Below are positions 29,107 to 36,019 of a stretch of DNA of 36,019 bases, one piece after another (positions within the stretch are counted from its first letter, which is position 1; each line of letters starts with the position of its first letter). Origin of the DNA: a virus. Location: positions 1-36,019 of the IMG/VR virus record IMGVR_UViG_3300022169_000001; one strand, 5' to 3'. A model generated the notes under the pieces. It made no database searches, was not told the DNA's origin, and saw only the letters and a program-made list of their open reading frames with translations. Both the position numbers and the translations under genes were made by a program.

Positions 29107-30015
29107 ATGGCTACTTCAGTCTATCCCGCAATGGGCGGTAACACAAACAACACAACTGCTGCTAACTTTATCCCTGAGATTTGGAGTGATGAAATCATCG
29201 CTGCTTATAAGAAGGAATTGGTTATTGCAAACCTAGTAAATAAGATGCCAATGACAGGTAAGAAAGGTGATACGATTCATATCCCTAAACCTACCCGTGG
29301 TGTTGCTACTGCTAAGGCTGCAAACACAGCAGTTACAATTCAGAACGAGACTGCTACTAAGCTAACTCTATCTGTGAACAAGCACTTTGAATACTCTCGC
29401 ATGATCGAAGATATTACCGACATTCAAGCTCAGGCTTCTATGCGTAAGTTCTATACTGGTGATGCTGGTTATGCTTTAGCTAAGAAAGTTGAAGACGATA
29501 TCTTCTTGTTAGGTCAATCTACTCAAGGTGGTAACGGATCTAACTGGGCTAAGGCTCAAGAGATCGCTGCTGATGGTTCTCTATCAGACTACACTGGTGC
29601 GGCTCAGGCATTCAATGATGCTGGTTTCCGTAACCTAATTCAATTGTTAGATGATGCTGATGTCCCTATGGACGGACGTTCATTGATCCTTCCACCTTCT
29701 GCTCGTAACACAGTTATGGGTATTGAGCGTTATACCTCTTCTGACTTTGTAACTGGCAACACTGTTGTCAATGGCAAGATTGGTAACTTGTATGGTGTAG
29801 ATGTTTACATCAGTAACAACTGCCCAGTTGATGGTGCGAACAAGATCGGTATGCTACAGCATAAGGATGCTTTTGTCCTAGTTGAGCAAATGTCTGTTCG
29901 TTCACAAACGCAGTACAAGCAAGAGTTCTTAGCTGATCTCTTCACCAGTGATACCATCTATGGTACTGGCGTACTACGTGATACTTCTGCTGTCGCTATT
30001 GCCCTTCTTGGGTAG
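29107..30015 (+). CDS. Major capsid protein
   Basis: 302 residues directly after the scaffold gene. Features include NFIPEIWSDEIIAAYKKELV, then KGDTIHIPKPTRG, FEYSRMIEDITDIQAQ and the C-terminal VEQMSVRSQTQYKQEFLAD, which fit an HK97-fold coat protein of podoviruses. Codon use is the most regular of the window, as expected for the most abundant product. An efficient terminator follows 25 bases after the stop. It assembles into the icosahedral shell around the scaffold. Confidence 0.92.
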   Translation: MATSVYPAMGGNTNNTTAANFIPEIWSDEIIAAYKKELVIANLVNKMPMTGKKGDTIHIPKPTRGVATAKAANTAVTIQNETATKLTLSVNKHFEYSRMIEDITDIQAQASMRKFYTGDAGYALAKKVEDDIFLLGQSTQGGNGSNWAKAQEIAADGSLSDYTGAAQAFNDAGFRNLIQLLDDADVPMDGRSLILPPSARNTVMGIERYTSSDFVTGNTVVNGKIGNLYGVDVYISNNCPVDGANKIGMLQHKDAFVLVEQMSVRSQTQYKQEFLADLFTSDTIYGTGVLRDTSAVAIALLG

Positions 30016-30040
30016 TACCATGGCTTCTTAGCCATCACTC

Positions 30041-30082
30041 AGGGACTACTTAGTATAATCTAGGTAGTCCCTTTCTTTTATT
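30041..30082 (+). terminator. Strong intrinsic terminator after the capsid gene
   Basis: A 13-bp stem (30041-30053 with 30060-30072, one G-T wobble), a 6-base loop TATAAT (30054-30059) and TTCTTTTATT after it. A smaller hairpin ATGGCT-TCTT-AGCCAT precedes it at 30020-30035. It would limit read-through from capsid into fibre genes. Confidence 0.9.
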
Positions 30083-30093
30083 AAGGGAAGATC

Positions 30094-30849
30094 ATGGAAA
30101 CTAAAGCATCATTAAATGCACAACTTGCAGCAGCTAAGAAAAAACATGGGGCTAAATCGCAAGCTGCTGGACGTATTCAATACAAACTAAATCAACTCAA
30201 TAAAGATTCTAAAGGTACTGCTGTTAAAACTAAAACAGGGGTACTTAGAAGTAAGACAGGTGTAGTTCGTCAAACAGATGCTACTAAGAAGAAGCGTACT
30301 GTTACTAAGCGTAAGACTCCATCAGCAAAGCAGCCAAACAATCCTTTTAAAACTGTTGTATCTGCTGCCCCTGCTCCTGCTAAAATTAAAGGTAGTCCTA
30401 TTAAGAAGAAAATTGCTGCTAACTCAGGTAGTAAAGTTACTACTAAGAAAATTACTACTAACTCAGGTAGTAAAGTTACTCCTAATAGCGGCAGTAAAAC
30501 TTTTAAGCCTACTAACCAAGTTGTAGTTGCTAACCTTTCAGCAGCAGCAAAGAAGCAAGCAGATCAGAAAAAGATTCAAGCTGAGAATAATAAAAAGATT
30601 AAGGCACATCAAGCTAAACTTGCTAAACAAAAAGCAGATAAGAAGGAAGCTAAACGACAGAACGATGCTATTGATTCAATGGCTAGTAAGTCAGATAAAG
30701 AAATGAGAGCAAGGAAGAAAACAGCAGCTAGGTTAGCGGGTCAGAAGCAAAATGAAAAGAATTGGAATGCTACTCGTAAACTCAGCACTGACGAAAAAGT
30801 TAAGCAAAGGCAAAAAGATTACAGAAACAATAAGACTTCACCTTACTAG
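30094..30849 (+). CDS. Lysine-rich low-complexity protein
   Basis: 251 residues, about one in five lysine, with few aromatic or hydrophobic residues. Short repeats are visible: KTGVLRSKTGVV and three copies of NSGSK within about residues 108-135, the latter from a tandem DNA repeat near 30420-30490. The last 100 residues are a highly charged helix (KKIQAENNKKIKAHQAKLAK). It is the first gene after the capsid terminator. The composition suggests a disordered nucleic-acid-binding or virion decoration protein; this is an inference with no family match. Confidence 0.65.
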   Translation: METKASLNAQLAAAKKKHGAKSQAAGRIQYKLNQLNKDSKGTAVKTKTGVLRSKTGVVRQTDATKKKRTVTKRKTPSAKQPNNPFKTVVSAAPAPAKIKGSPIKKKIAANSGSKVTTKKITTNSGSKVTPNSGSKTFKPTNQVVVANLSAAAKKQADQKKIQAENNKKIKAHQAKLAKQKADKKEAKRQNDAIDSMASKSDKEMRARKKTAARLAGQKQNEKNWNATRKLSTDEKVKQRQKDYRNNKTSPY

Positions 30850-30859
30850 GGGATAAAGA

Positions 30860-31723
30860 ATGGGAATCTATCGCGGCACAGGTGGTACAGGTGATTCTAA
30901 CACTGACGCTACAATTACAGAAGTAACACAGAAAGCTGCTGAGGCAGGTGCTTCTGCAACAGCTAGTGCCAACAGTGCCACGGCAGCTTCCTCTTCCGCA
31001 TCAGGTGCTAGTACATCAGCAACCAACGCAGCCAACTCAGCTACTGCATCAGCTAACTCAGCTACAGCCTCTGCCAACAGTGCATCAGGTGTAGCAGGGC
31101 AAGTAACTATAGCAACTAATAAGGCAGCAGAAGCAGCTACGTCAGCTACCAACTCTGCTAACAGTGCAACAGCTAGTGCTAACTCAGCTACAACAGCAAG
31201 TAATGCACAGACAGCAGTAGCCAACTCAGCCACAGCAGCAGCTAACTCAGCTACGGCAGCAGCGTCTAGTGCGTCTACAGCTACAACTAAAGCATCAGAA
31301 GCAAGTACCAGTGCAGGGACAGCTACAACTAAGGCGAGTGAAGCAGCTACATCAGCTACCAACTCAGCCAACTCTGCCACTGCTAGTGCTAACTCAGCCA
31401 CAGCAGCAGCATCAAGTGCGTCAGGGGCGTCTGGTAGTGCATCCACTGCAACCACTAAAGCAAGTGAGGCAGCTACATCAGCCACTAACGCAGCCAACAG
31501 TGCGGCAGCAGCAGCGAACAAGCTACCCTTAGCTGGTGGAGCAATGACAGGGCCAATCACGACTAACAGTACATTTGATGGTGTAGACATTGCCACAAGA
31601 GATGCAGTGTTAACAAGTACAACTACTACAGCTAACAATGCAGTCACATCAATTAATAATCTATCAACAGTATATGATCCCATTGGTGCTTCCGTAGCAA
31701 TGGCAATAGCACTAGGAGGCTAA
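30860..31723 (+). CDS. Tail fibre N-terminal / stalk protein with Ala-Ser-Asn repeats
   Basis: 287 residues. The N-terminus MGIYRGTGGTGDSNTDATIT is the usual opening of marine T7-like fibre genes. Residues 25-220 consist of repeated 7-residue units (SATASAN, SATNAAN, KASEAAT), a pattern of trimeric coiled-coil fibre stalk. The end contains LPLAGGAMTGPITTN and DGVDIATRDAVL. It probably forms the shaft that attaches to the tail. No receptor-binding domain is present, so the tip must come from another gene nearby. Minus-strand reading of the repeat gives a spurious long frame. Confidence 0.8.
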   Translation: MGIYRGTGGTGDSNTDATITEVTQKAAEAGASATASANSATAASSSASGASTSATNAANSATASANSATASANSASGVAGQVTIATNKAAEAATSATNSANSATASANSATTASNAQTAVANSATAAANSATAAASSASTATTKASEASTSAGTATTKASEAATSATNSANSATASANSATAAASSASGASGSASTATTKASEAATSATNAANSAAAAANKLPLAGGAMTGPITTNSTFDGVDIATRDAVLTSTTTTANNAVTSINNLSTVYDPIGASVAMAIALGG

Positions 31724-31726
31724 CCA

Positions 31727-32050
31727 ATGGCTAATACATTTAAGAATGCTGGTGTTGCTATAGGCACATCACGCACTACGTTATATACAGCACCAGCAGG
31801 TACACAGTCTGTAATCCATGCTTTATACATATCCAATATTGACGGAGTAAACGATGCTAACGTCACAGTGGAGGTCACTGTAGATGGTGGTACAACCTAT
31901 CGTCATATCTGTAAGACTGTTCCAGTACCAGCAGATGCTACGTTACTTATGGACAAGCCTATTAACTTAGAGGCTGGTGATATACTTGGTCTTACATCCT
32001 CAGTAGCTGGAGACTTAGAAGTCTTTGCCAGCATACTAGAGATTGCATAG
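31727..32050 (+). CDS. Fibre-module structural protein, 107 aa
   Basis: MANTFKNAGVAIGTSRTTLY, then TAPAGTQSVIHALYISNID and a beta-rich rest ending LEVFASILEIA. This compact beta-sandwich-like protein is common in fibre modules of marine phages, where it is thought to be a virion structural component. It is spaced 3 bases from the preceding stop. Exact place in the virion unknown. Confidence 0.7.
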   Translation: MANTFKNAGVAIGTSRTTLYTAPAGTQSVIHALYISNIDGVNDANVTVEVTVDGGTTYRHICKTVPVPADATLLMDKPINLEAGDILGLTSSVAGDLEVFASILEIA

Positions 32051-32060
32051 GGAGATATAG

Positions 32061-32360
32061 ATGGCTTACATAGGTAACGTCAACGCATACGAATCTGTAG
32101 GTACGAGTGACCTAGAGGACAATGCAGTCACCACAGCCAAGGTTGTAGATGGTGCAATTACAGCAGCAAAGATTAACTCTGCCGTTGCTCTCGGAGGCCC
32201 ATCACTTGGAACCAACAGCGTTATACGCACCAACGCCAAAGTTATAGCAGAAAACATTACATTTGCTGGTACTGAGAATGGTATGACCATAGGGCCAATT
32301 ACAATTAACTCAGGCTACACAGTAACAGTAGCCTCTGGGTCAACGTGGGTGGTCTTATGA
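32061..32360 (+). CDS. Fibre-module protein, 99 aa
   Basis: The N-terminal half reads GTSDLEDNAVTTAKVVDGAI, then TAAKINSAVALGG, the linker often seen in phage fibres. The C-terminal half has NGMTIGPITINSGYTVTVAS and ends GSTWVVL, a short beta-structure tip common in marine phage fibre proteins. It ends in an ATGA overlap with the next gene. It is likely a small fibre or fibre-tip subunit. Confidence 0.7.
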   Translation: MAYIGNVNAYESVGTSDLEDNAVTTAKVVDGAITAAKINSAVALGGPSLGTNSVIRTNAKVIAENITFAGTENGMTIGPITINSGYTVTVASGSTWVVL

Positions 32361-32752
32361 GTACAGTCAAAGCAAACGATCTAACAAACGTCACGGGTGG
32401 CATACCTACTGTTAAAGGTCAGAAGTTAATACCTACGGCTTGGGTTAACTTTAATGGCACAGGTACAGTGGCAATCCGAGATTCTGAGGGCGTATCGAGC
32501 ATTACGGATAATGGTACTGGTGATTACACAGTAACCTTTACATCAGCTATGGCTAACACTAACTATTCAACAGTGATTGGAGGAAACCAACAAATGGACG
32601 CCAATCCTAGATTGGATACAGTAGGTAAAGTTCCAGCTATTTTTAATGTATCTACAGGTAGCGTGACTATTATATGTGGTTTCTTTTCATCAACAGGCCA
32701 GATTAGAGACTTTGATTTAGTAAACGCAGCCATAATGGGAGGCCAATCATAA
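32357..32752 (+). CDS. Tail-tip protein, paralogue 1
   Basis: 131 residues from the ATG at 32357, in an ATGA overlap; an earlier start at 32345 is within the upstream gene. MSTVKANDLTNVTGG, then LIPTAWVNFNGTGTVAIRDSEG, VSSITDNGTGDYTVTFTSAM and ANTNYSTVIGG. The next gene encodes the same framework with different outer segments. It is likely a beta-rich distal fibre domain. Stop and next start overlap as TAATG. Confidence 0.75.
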   Translation: MSTVKANDLTNVTGGIPTVKGQKLIPTAWVNFNGTGTVAIRDSEGVSSITDNGTGDYTVTFTSAMANTNYSTVIGGNQQMDANPRLDTVGKVPAIFNVSTGSVTIICGFFSSTGQIRDFDLVNAAIMGGQS

Positions 32753-33132
32753 TGTCTACAATCAAAGCAAACACCCTCCTGCACTCAGACGGAACCACAA
32801 CGACTCAGCCTAGTATTCCAGCGTTAGATAAACGTATGGCTAAGGCTTGGTGCAACTATGACCAGAAAGATACTGTTTCAGTTAGAGATTCTTACAATGT
32901 TAGCTCAGTAACAGATGTTGGTACTGGGATACATCAAGTTAATTTTACCAACGCTATGGCAAATGCTAATTATGCGGTGAGTGTAACTATGAACGGAAGC
33001 GGCACAACAGCAGCAGGTTTCGCTATGAATGAGCAGAACAATAACACCACTGGTTTAGCAAGGAATGTTATATACGCAAGTAGTTCTTTAGTTGATGCAG
33101 ACTGTATTCACACAATTGTATTCGGAAATTAA
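32752..33132 (+). CDS. Tail-tip protein, paralogue 2
   Basis: 126 residues: MSTIKANTLLHSDGTTTT, then AKAWCNYDQKDTVSVRDSYN, VSSVTDVGTGIHQVNFTNAM, ANANYAVSVTM. It matches the preceding product in MST[IV]KAN, [VI]RDS..VSS[VI]TD.GTG, FT.AMAN.NY, so the pair arose by duplication. The C-terminal 50 residues differ, as expected for receptor-contacting parts. The virion position is inferred from gene order. Confidence 0.75.
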   Translation: MSTIKANTLLHSDGTTTTQPSIPALDKRMAKAWCNYDQKDTVSVRDSYNVSSVTDVGTGIHQVNFTNAMANANYAVSVTMNGSGTTAAGFAMNEQNNNTTGLARNVIYASSSLVDADCIHTIVFGN

Positions 33133-33144
33133 AGGAACAAACCA

Positions 33145-33357
33145 ATGAAAATCATATACCAAAACACAGACGGCAGTGTAGCCGTAATAACCCCCGCAGC
33201 GAACTGTTCCTTAACTGACGCACAGACTGCTTTGAAAGACGTACCAACAGGCTTGAAGTTTAAGATTGTAGCTGATGATGTAGTACCTTCTGACCGCACA
33301 TTCCGTAACGCTTGGGCAGTGGACGAGGCTACGTTGACGGATGGGGTAGGTGCGTAA
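33145..33357 (+). CDS. Small tail-associated protein, 70 aa
   Basis: MKIIYQNTDGSVAVITPAAN, then ALKDVPTGLKFKIVADDVVP and SDRTFRNAWAVDE. The pattern IIYQN.DG.VAVI.PA.NC, K.VP.G..YKI and DRTFR.AW is that of small proteins found beside fibre genes in many phages, usually called tail fibre-associated or assembly proteins. It has a TAATG overlap with the next gene. Confidence 0.75.
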   Translation: MKIIYQNTDGSVAVITPAANCSLTDAQTALKDVPTGLKFKIVADDVVPSDRTFRNAWAVDEATLTDGVGA

Positions 33358-33872
33358 TGGCTACAGTAATACGAGGTGATGATAACTTTGATACGTCTAA
33401 ATCAGGTCAAGTTTTACAAGTGGTTAGTCACTTAGACACTGCGCAGACTACCCAAACTTTATCCACAAGTGACAGTGTGGTAGGTAATATGCAAAAGGCA
33501 ATCACGCCTAAAGGCACAAATAGTAAGTTTCTTGTTTATGTTAGATGGTTAGGTGAAGTTGGTAATGCACACGATTGCGTATTTAATATTCAAATGAATA
33601 CAACAAGGGTGAATATAAATGGGCAAGGTTCACGTCACGGATTGACTGTCCCTGTTACCAGTTTTGATGACGGAAATAATGATGATTCAACGCCTGAATC
33701 TGCAAACTTTCAAACTTTAGTAAGTACGTCCTCAGTCATAGGAACAGCTATAACCTTTGCCCTAGTTGCTGAAAGTACCTATGGCGCACCTTTTGCAACC
33801 AATAGAACTATCGGAGGGGGTGCGCAAGAACGTGGCACATCAGAAATAATTATTACGGAGATTGCAGCATGA
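33357..33872 (+). CDS. Fibre or virion structural protein, 171 aa
   Basis: The ATG at 33357 is in a TAATG junction; a longer frame back to 33312 lies inside the previous gene. MATVIRGDDNFDTSKSGQVL, then QTLSTSDSVVGNMQKAITPK and a beta-rich C-terminal part ending TSEIIITEIAA. The start motif recurs in fibre proteins of marine phages, and the rest resembles a beta-jelly-roll type tip. Stop overlaps the next gene by 4 bases. Confidence 0.7.
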   Translation: MATVIRGDDNFDTSKSGQVLQVVSHLDTAQTTQTLSTSDSVVGNMQKAITPKGTNSKFLVYVRWLGEVGNAHDCVFNIQMNTTRVNINGQGSRHGLTVPVTSFDDGNNDDSTPESANFQTLVSTSSVIGTAITFALVAESTYGAPFATNRTIGGGAQERGTSEIIITEIAA

Positions 33873-34099
33873 TTACAGTAGACATGACAAAAGCCAAAGT
33901 CATTGCACATGACGCTCGTAGAGCAGCACGAAACGCAGCCTTTGCACCACTAGACATTAAGGCCACAATCCCTGCCGAGAGTGAAGCAGCAGAAGCAGCA
34001 AGGGCAACCATCCGTACCAACGATGCAGCATTGCAAGTGAGTATGGATGCAGCTAGTGATGCAGCAGCTTTGAAAGCATTGTTACCAGCCACGGAGTAA
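33869..34099 (+). CDS. Small helical tail-module protein
   Basis: 76 residues, Ala-rich: MITVDMTKAKVIAHDARRAA, then RNAAFAPLDIKATIPAESEA and LKALLPATE. The sequence TKAK.IAHD..R.AR...F.PLDI is a familiar pattern of short proteins between fibre genes, often called tail assembly chaperones. It starts in an ATGA overlap. The function is inferred. Confidence 0.7.
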   Translation: MITVDMTKAKVIAHDARRAARNAAFAPLDIKATIPAESEAAEAARATIRTNDAALQVSMDAASDAAALKALLPATE

Positions 34100-34102
34100 G
34101 AC

Positions 34103-35167
34103 ATGAGCTATCTAGGCAGATCAGCAAAATTAAGTCTCAAGGCTCAAGAGAAAGTCTCATTCTTAGCAACAGCAGGACAGACAGTAAAGACAGGTCTTAG
34201 CTACACAGTGGGATTCATTGAAGTCTACGTCAATGGCGTATTACTAACAGACACAACAGACTTCACAGCGACCAACGGCAACAGCATCACGTTTACTGTA
34301 GCACTGCTATTAAACGATGAAGTGACTGTGATCTCCTTGAAGACGTTTACTGTGGCAGATCATTATAGTAAGACAGAGGCTGATACGCTGTTGGCTGCAA
34401 AGGCTACTAACACTGCGGTGGCTCTCAAGGCTCCCATTGCTTCCCCTGTGTTTACAGGAAACGTAGGTGTTGGTGTAACGCCAGAGGCTTGGGATTCAAG
34501 TCATAAAGCATTGCAAGTCGGGGCTGCGTTAGGTTTATCATCTGACACAACTATTAACCGCTCTCATATTTCATCAGCCGCTTATCAGGATGGCACAAGC
34601 CATACATCTGGTTGGAAGTACATGGATTCATCTTCGGGAGCAACAGACATTCATACCTACAATGGTGGGATAGATTTCAGAGTAGCCCCAAGCGGTTCAG
34701 CAGACGCAGCGATAAGCTGGACTACTGCTATGACGATTGATAATGCTGGCATAGTCACCAAGCCTTTGCAGCCAGCCTTTGATGCCTATTCTAATCAAAA
34801 TGCGTATTCCAGTGGAACTAGCATTTCATCCACAAATATAAACACTACAAGACTTAATACAGGCAATCACTACAGCACATCAGGTCAGCGTTTTGTAGCA
34901 CCTGTTGCTGGAGTATACCAATTTAACTATAGGACTATGATAAATGGGGCTACTAGCAATGCCCATTTAAGAATGTATAAAAATGGTTCTACCATCAGTG
35001 GTAGTGACGCCCATTATTCTTCAACTTCAGGTACAAGTTGGAACGCTTGGTCAATAAGTCTTCTTGTATCGTTAGCTGCAAATGATTATGTTCAAATCGG
35101 ACACACCTCTAATGAGTCTATTTATGGTAATAACTACCAAAGTTTTAACGGCCACCTAATCGGATAA
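34103..35167 (+). CDS. Tail fibre with C-terminal C1q-like domain
   Basis: 354 residues. The N-terminus MSYLGRSAKLSLKAQEKVSF, then VKTGLSYTVGFIEVYVNGVL is the usual virion-attachment domain of marine fibres. KTEADTLLAAKATNTAVALKAP is a short shaft. Residues 120-215 form an intermediate beta domain. The last 120 residues (AYSNQNAYSSGTSISSTNIN, QRFVAPVAGVYQFNYRT, LAANDYVQIGH, FNGHLIG) have the pattern of C1q/TNF-like trimeric recognition domains. This is a likely receptor-binding fibre. The C1q-like call rests on the pattern FxAPxxGxYxF. Confidence 0.8.
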   Translation: MSYLGRSAKLSLKAQEKVSFLATAGQTVKTGLSYTVGFIEVYVNGVLLTDTTDFTATNGNSITFTVALLLNDEVTVISLKTFTVADHYSKTEADTLLAAKATNTAVALKAPIASPVFTGNVGVGVTPEAWDSSHKALQVGAALGLSSDTTINRSHISSAAYQDGTSHTSGWKYMDSSSGATDIHTYNGGIDFRVAPSGSADAAISWTTAMTIDNAGIVTKPLQPAFDAYSNQNAYSSGTSISSTNINTTRLNTGNHYSTSGQRFVAPVAGVYQFNYRTMINGATSNAHLRMYKNGSTISGSDAHYSSTSGTSWNAWSISLLVSLAANDYVQIGHTSNESIYGNNYQSFNGHLIG

Positions 35168-35181
35168 CAAGGGACAAAATA

Positions 35182-35445
35182 ATGAACATCACAATCACAC
35201 TTACAGACGCACAAGAAAAAGGTTTGGCCTACGTTGCTTTATCACCTCAAGAATGGGCAGAGAACGCAGTACACAACCGATGCCGCATTGCTATGGATGA
35301 AATATACGAAGCAGAAGTGGCTCGTATGACAGCAGACCCTAGCATCACCAGCATACCCGCAGATAAAGATGCAGTGGTACTAGCAGCAGATGTACAGACC
35401 GCAGCACAGCGTAATGCCGCAGCAGCCTCAGCAGCAGGAGAATAG
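35182..35445 (+). CDS. Small fibre-module protein, 87 aa
   Basis: MNITITLTDAQEKGLAYVAL, then SPQEWAENAVHNRCRIAMDE, ending in an Ala-rich tail QRNAAAASAAGE. The ITITLTD.QEKAL.Y.A and Q.W..NAV.NR...A.DEI pattern is common in small proteins adjacent to fibre genes, of unknown role. It ends three bases before the next fibre gene. Confidence 0.7.
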   Translation: MNITITLTDAQEKGLAYVALSPQEWAENAVHNRCRIAMDEIYEAEVARMTADPSITSIPADKDAVVLAADVQTAAQRNAAAASAAGE

Positions 35446-35448
35446 CCC

Positions 35449-36019
35449 ATGACCAAGGCAAGAGAAAACTCGGATTACACAGGGCTGCAAGCAGAGATAG
35501 TAGCAGGAGACACCGCAGCTAGGGCTGGTCGTAAGAACCTTATTATTAATGGTGGTAACCGAATAAGCCAACGTGGGACATACACCAGCGCACTAGACTT
35601 TGTACATAATTCATATTTGTTAGACAGGTGGATTGCTGGTAAAAGCGGTGGAAGTATAGATGGGACTATTACTCATTCATCCGATACTGTAAATGGTGCT
35701 GTTTGTAAAACACAAAAATACATAGTCACTACAGGTCATGCTGGTTCTTGGATAGGCGGTAGGCAAATCCTTGAGTTTCCTGAAACTTTTATTGGCAGAA
35801 CATTAACTGTATCTGCGTGGGTAAAATCAAACTCAGATGATGCGCGTATTCTTTTATGGGACGTAGGCTCAGGAACTAACACAGCTATTGCAACCCAAGC
35901 ACACACTGGAGGTGGAGCATGGGAATATCTATCTTCAACGGGTACTGTAATGGCAGGGACTACAGGCTTAACATTATACATGGCAACCTTGAGCGCAACA
36001 GCAGCAGCAGTAACAACTT
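35449..36019 (+). CDS. Tail fibre / receptor-binding protein, N-terminal part (continues at base 1)
   Basis: The ATG at 35449 opens a frame that reads to the contig end. Across the junction (35892 to base 1) it continues to the stop at 555, giving 332 residues. The N-terminus MTKARENSDYTGLQAEIVAG is a fibre-attachment motif common to marine phages, and GRKNLIINGGNRISQRGTY is the start of a domain seen in many fibres. The remainder (LDRWIAGKSGG, VSAWVKSNSDDARI) resembles a carbohydrate-binding beta-sandwich. The bases 35893-36019 are also present at 1-127. Confidence 0.85.
   Translation, partial: MTKARENSDYTGLQAEIVAGDTAARAGRKNLIINGGNRISQRGTYTSALDFVHNSYLLDRWIAGKSGGSIDGTITHSSDTVNGAVCKTQKYIVTTGHAGSWIGGRQILEFPETFIGRTLTVSAWVKSNSDDARILLWDVGSGTNTAIATQAHTGGGAWEYLSSTGTVMAGTTGLTLYMATLSATAAAVTT
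35893..36019. repeat. 127-bp terminal direct repeat, right copy
   Basis: Identical to bases 1-127. See the left copy for the argument that the contig is a closed circle. Confidence 0.95.

Noticed and set aside
31269-31532. Diversity-generating retroelement acting on fibre genes
   Set aside because: There is no reverse transcriptase and no template/variable repeat pair; the repeated DNA here is the stalk heptad repeat.
30868-31683. 271-codon open frame on the minus strand
   Set aside because: It is the antisense of the Ala/Ser/Asn repeat stalk gene. Its Ala/Val/Leu monotony comes from the repeated codons, and it has no credible start site.

Overview
The window is one complete, circularly assembled genome of a small T7-like podovirus, with no host DNA. 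Bases 1-127 are repeated exactly at 35893-36019, so the unique length is 35,892 bp and the contig ends fall inside a tail-fibre gene. The type assignment rests on gp11/gp12-like tail tube proteins, a T7-type portal, scaffold and capsid set, a family A DNA polymerase with a fused 3'-5' exonuclease domain, a T7 gp4-like primase-helicase, a 5'-3' exonuclease and an SSB. I found no integrase, repressor or tRNA. I also found no phage RNA polymerase, so transcription probably relies on the host enzyme; three sigma70-type promoters with a shared sequence fit this. The content suggests a virulent phage of a marine or aquatic proteobacterium. The host cannot be read from the sequence.

The layout is two opposed transcription units. 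The late unit runs rightward from 23.1 kb through the contig junction to 10.2 kb. It holds terS, a GH19 endolysin and terL, then portal, scaffold and capsid. A strong hairpin terminator and a lysine-rich protein come next, followed by a long run of fibre and tail-tip genes (30.9 kb to 0.9 kb). A small lysis-like cassette with a 3-TM holin (0.9-2.8 kb), the tail tubes, a collar-type protein and three internal virion proteins complete it. The early/replication unit runs leftward from 22.1 to 10.2 kb. About fifteen small, mostly unknown genes come first, then a Gp88-like protein, more small genes, the primase-helicase, polymerase, SSB, exonuclease, HNH endonuclease, metallophosphoesterase and DUF3310 protein. 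The two units converge on a hairpin at 10208-10227 and diverge from a 1.05-kb non-coding control region (22087-23136).

The most unusual feature is a perfect 14-bp palindrome, GTTTCCTAGGAAAC, present eight times and only in the leftward unit. Most copies sit within 0-2 bases of a stop codon and just ahead of the next ribosome-binding site. One copy supplies a stop codon, and one lies in frame inside the Gp88-like gene. The control region holds four 15-bp-period iterons, flanking direct repeats, three copies of a 15-bp dyad, a TTGGCA/TGCCAA operator-like palindrome beside a candidate early promoter, and two tandem sites that resemble Fur boxes. Paralogous gene pairs occur in both units. Five genes of 21-58 codons that are easily missed were identified from start/stop coupling and ribosome-binding sites (901, 1797, 2262, 18110-18259, 18696-18839, 21458-21634; the 44-codon gene at 2262 is nested in a longer open frame).
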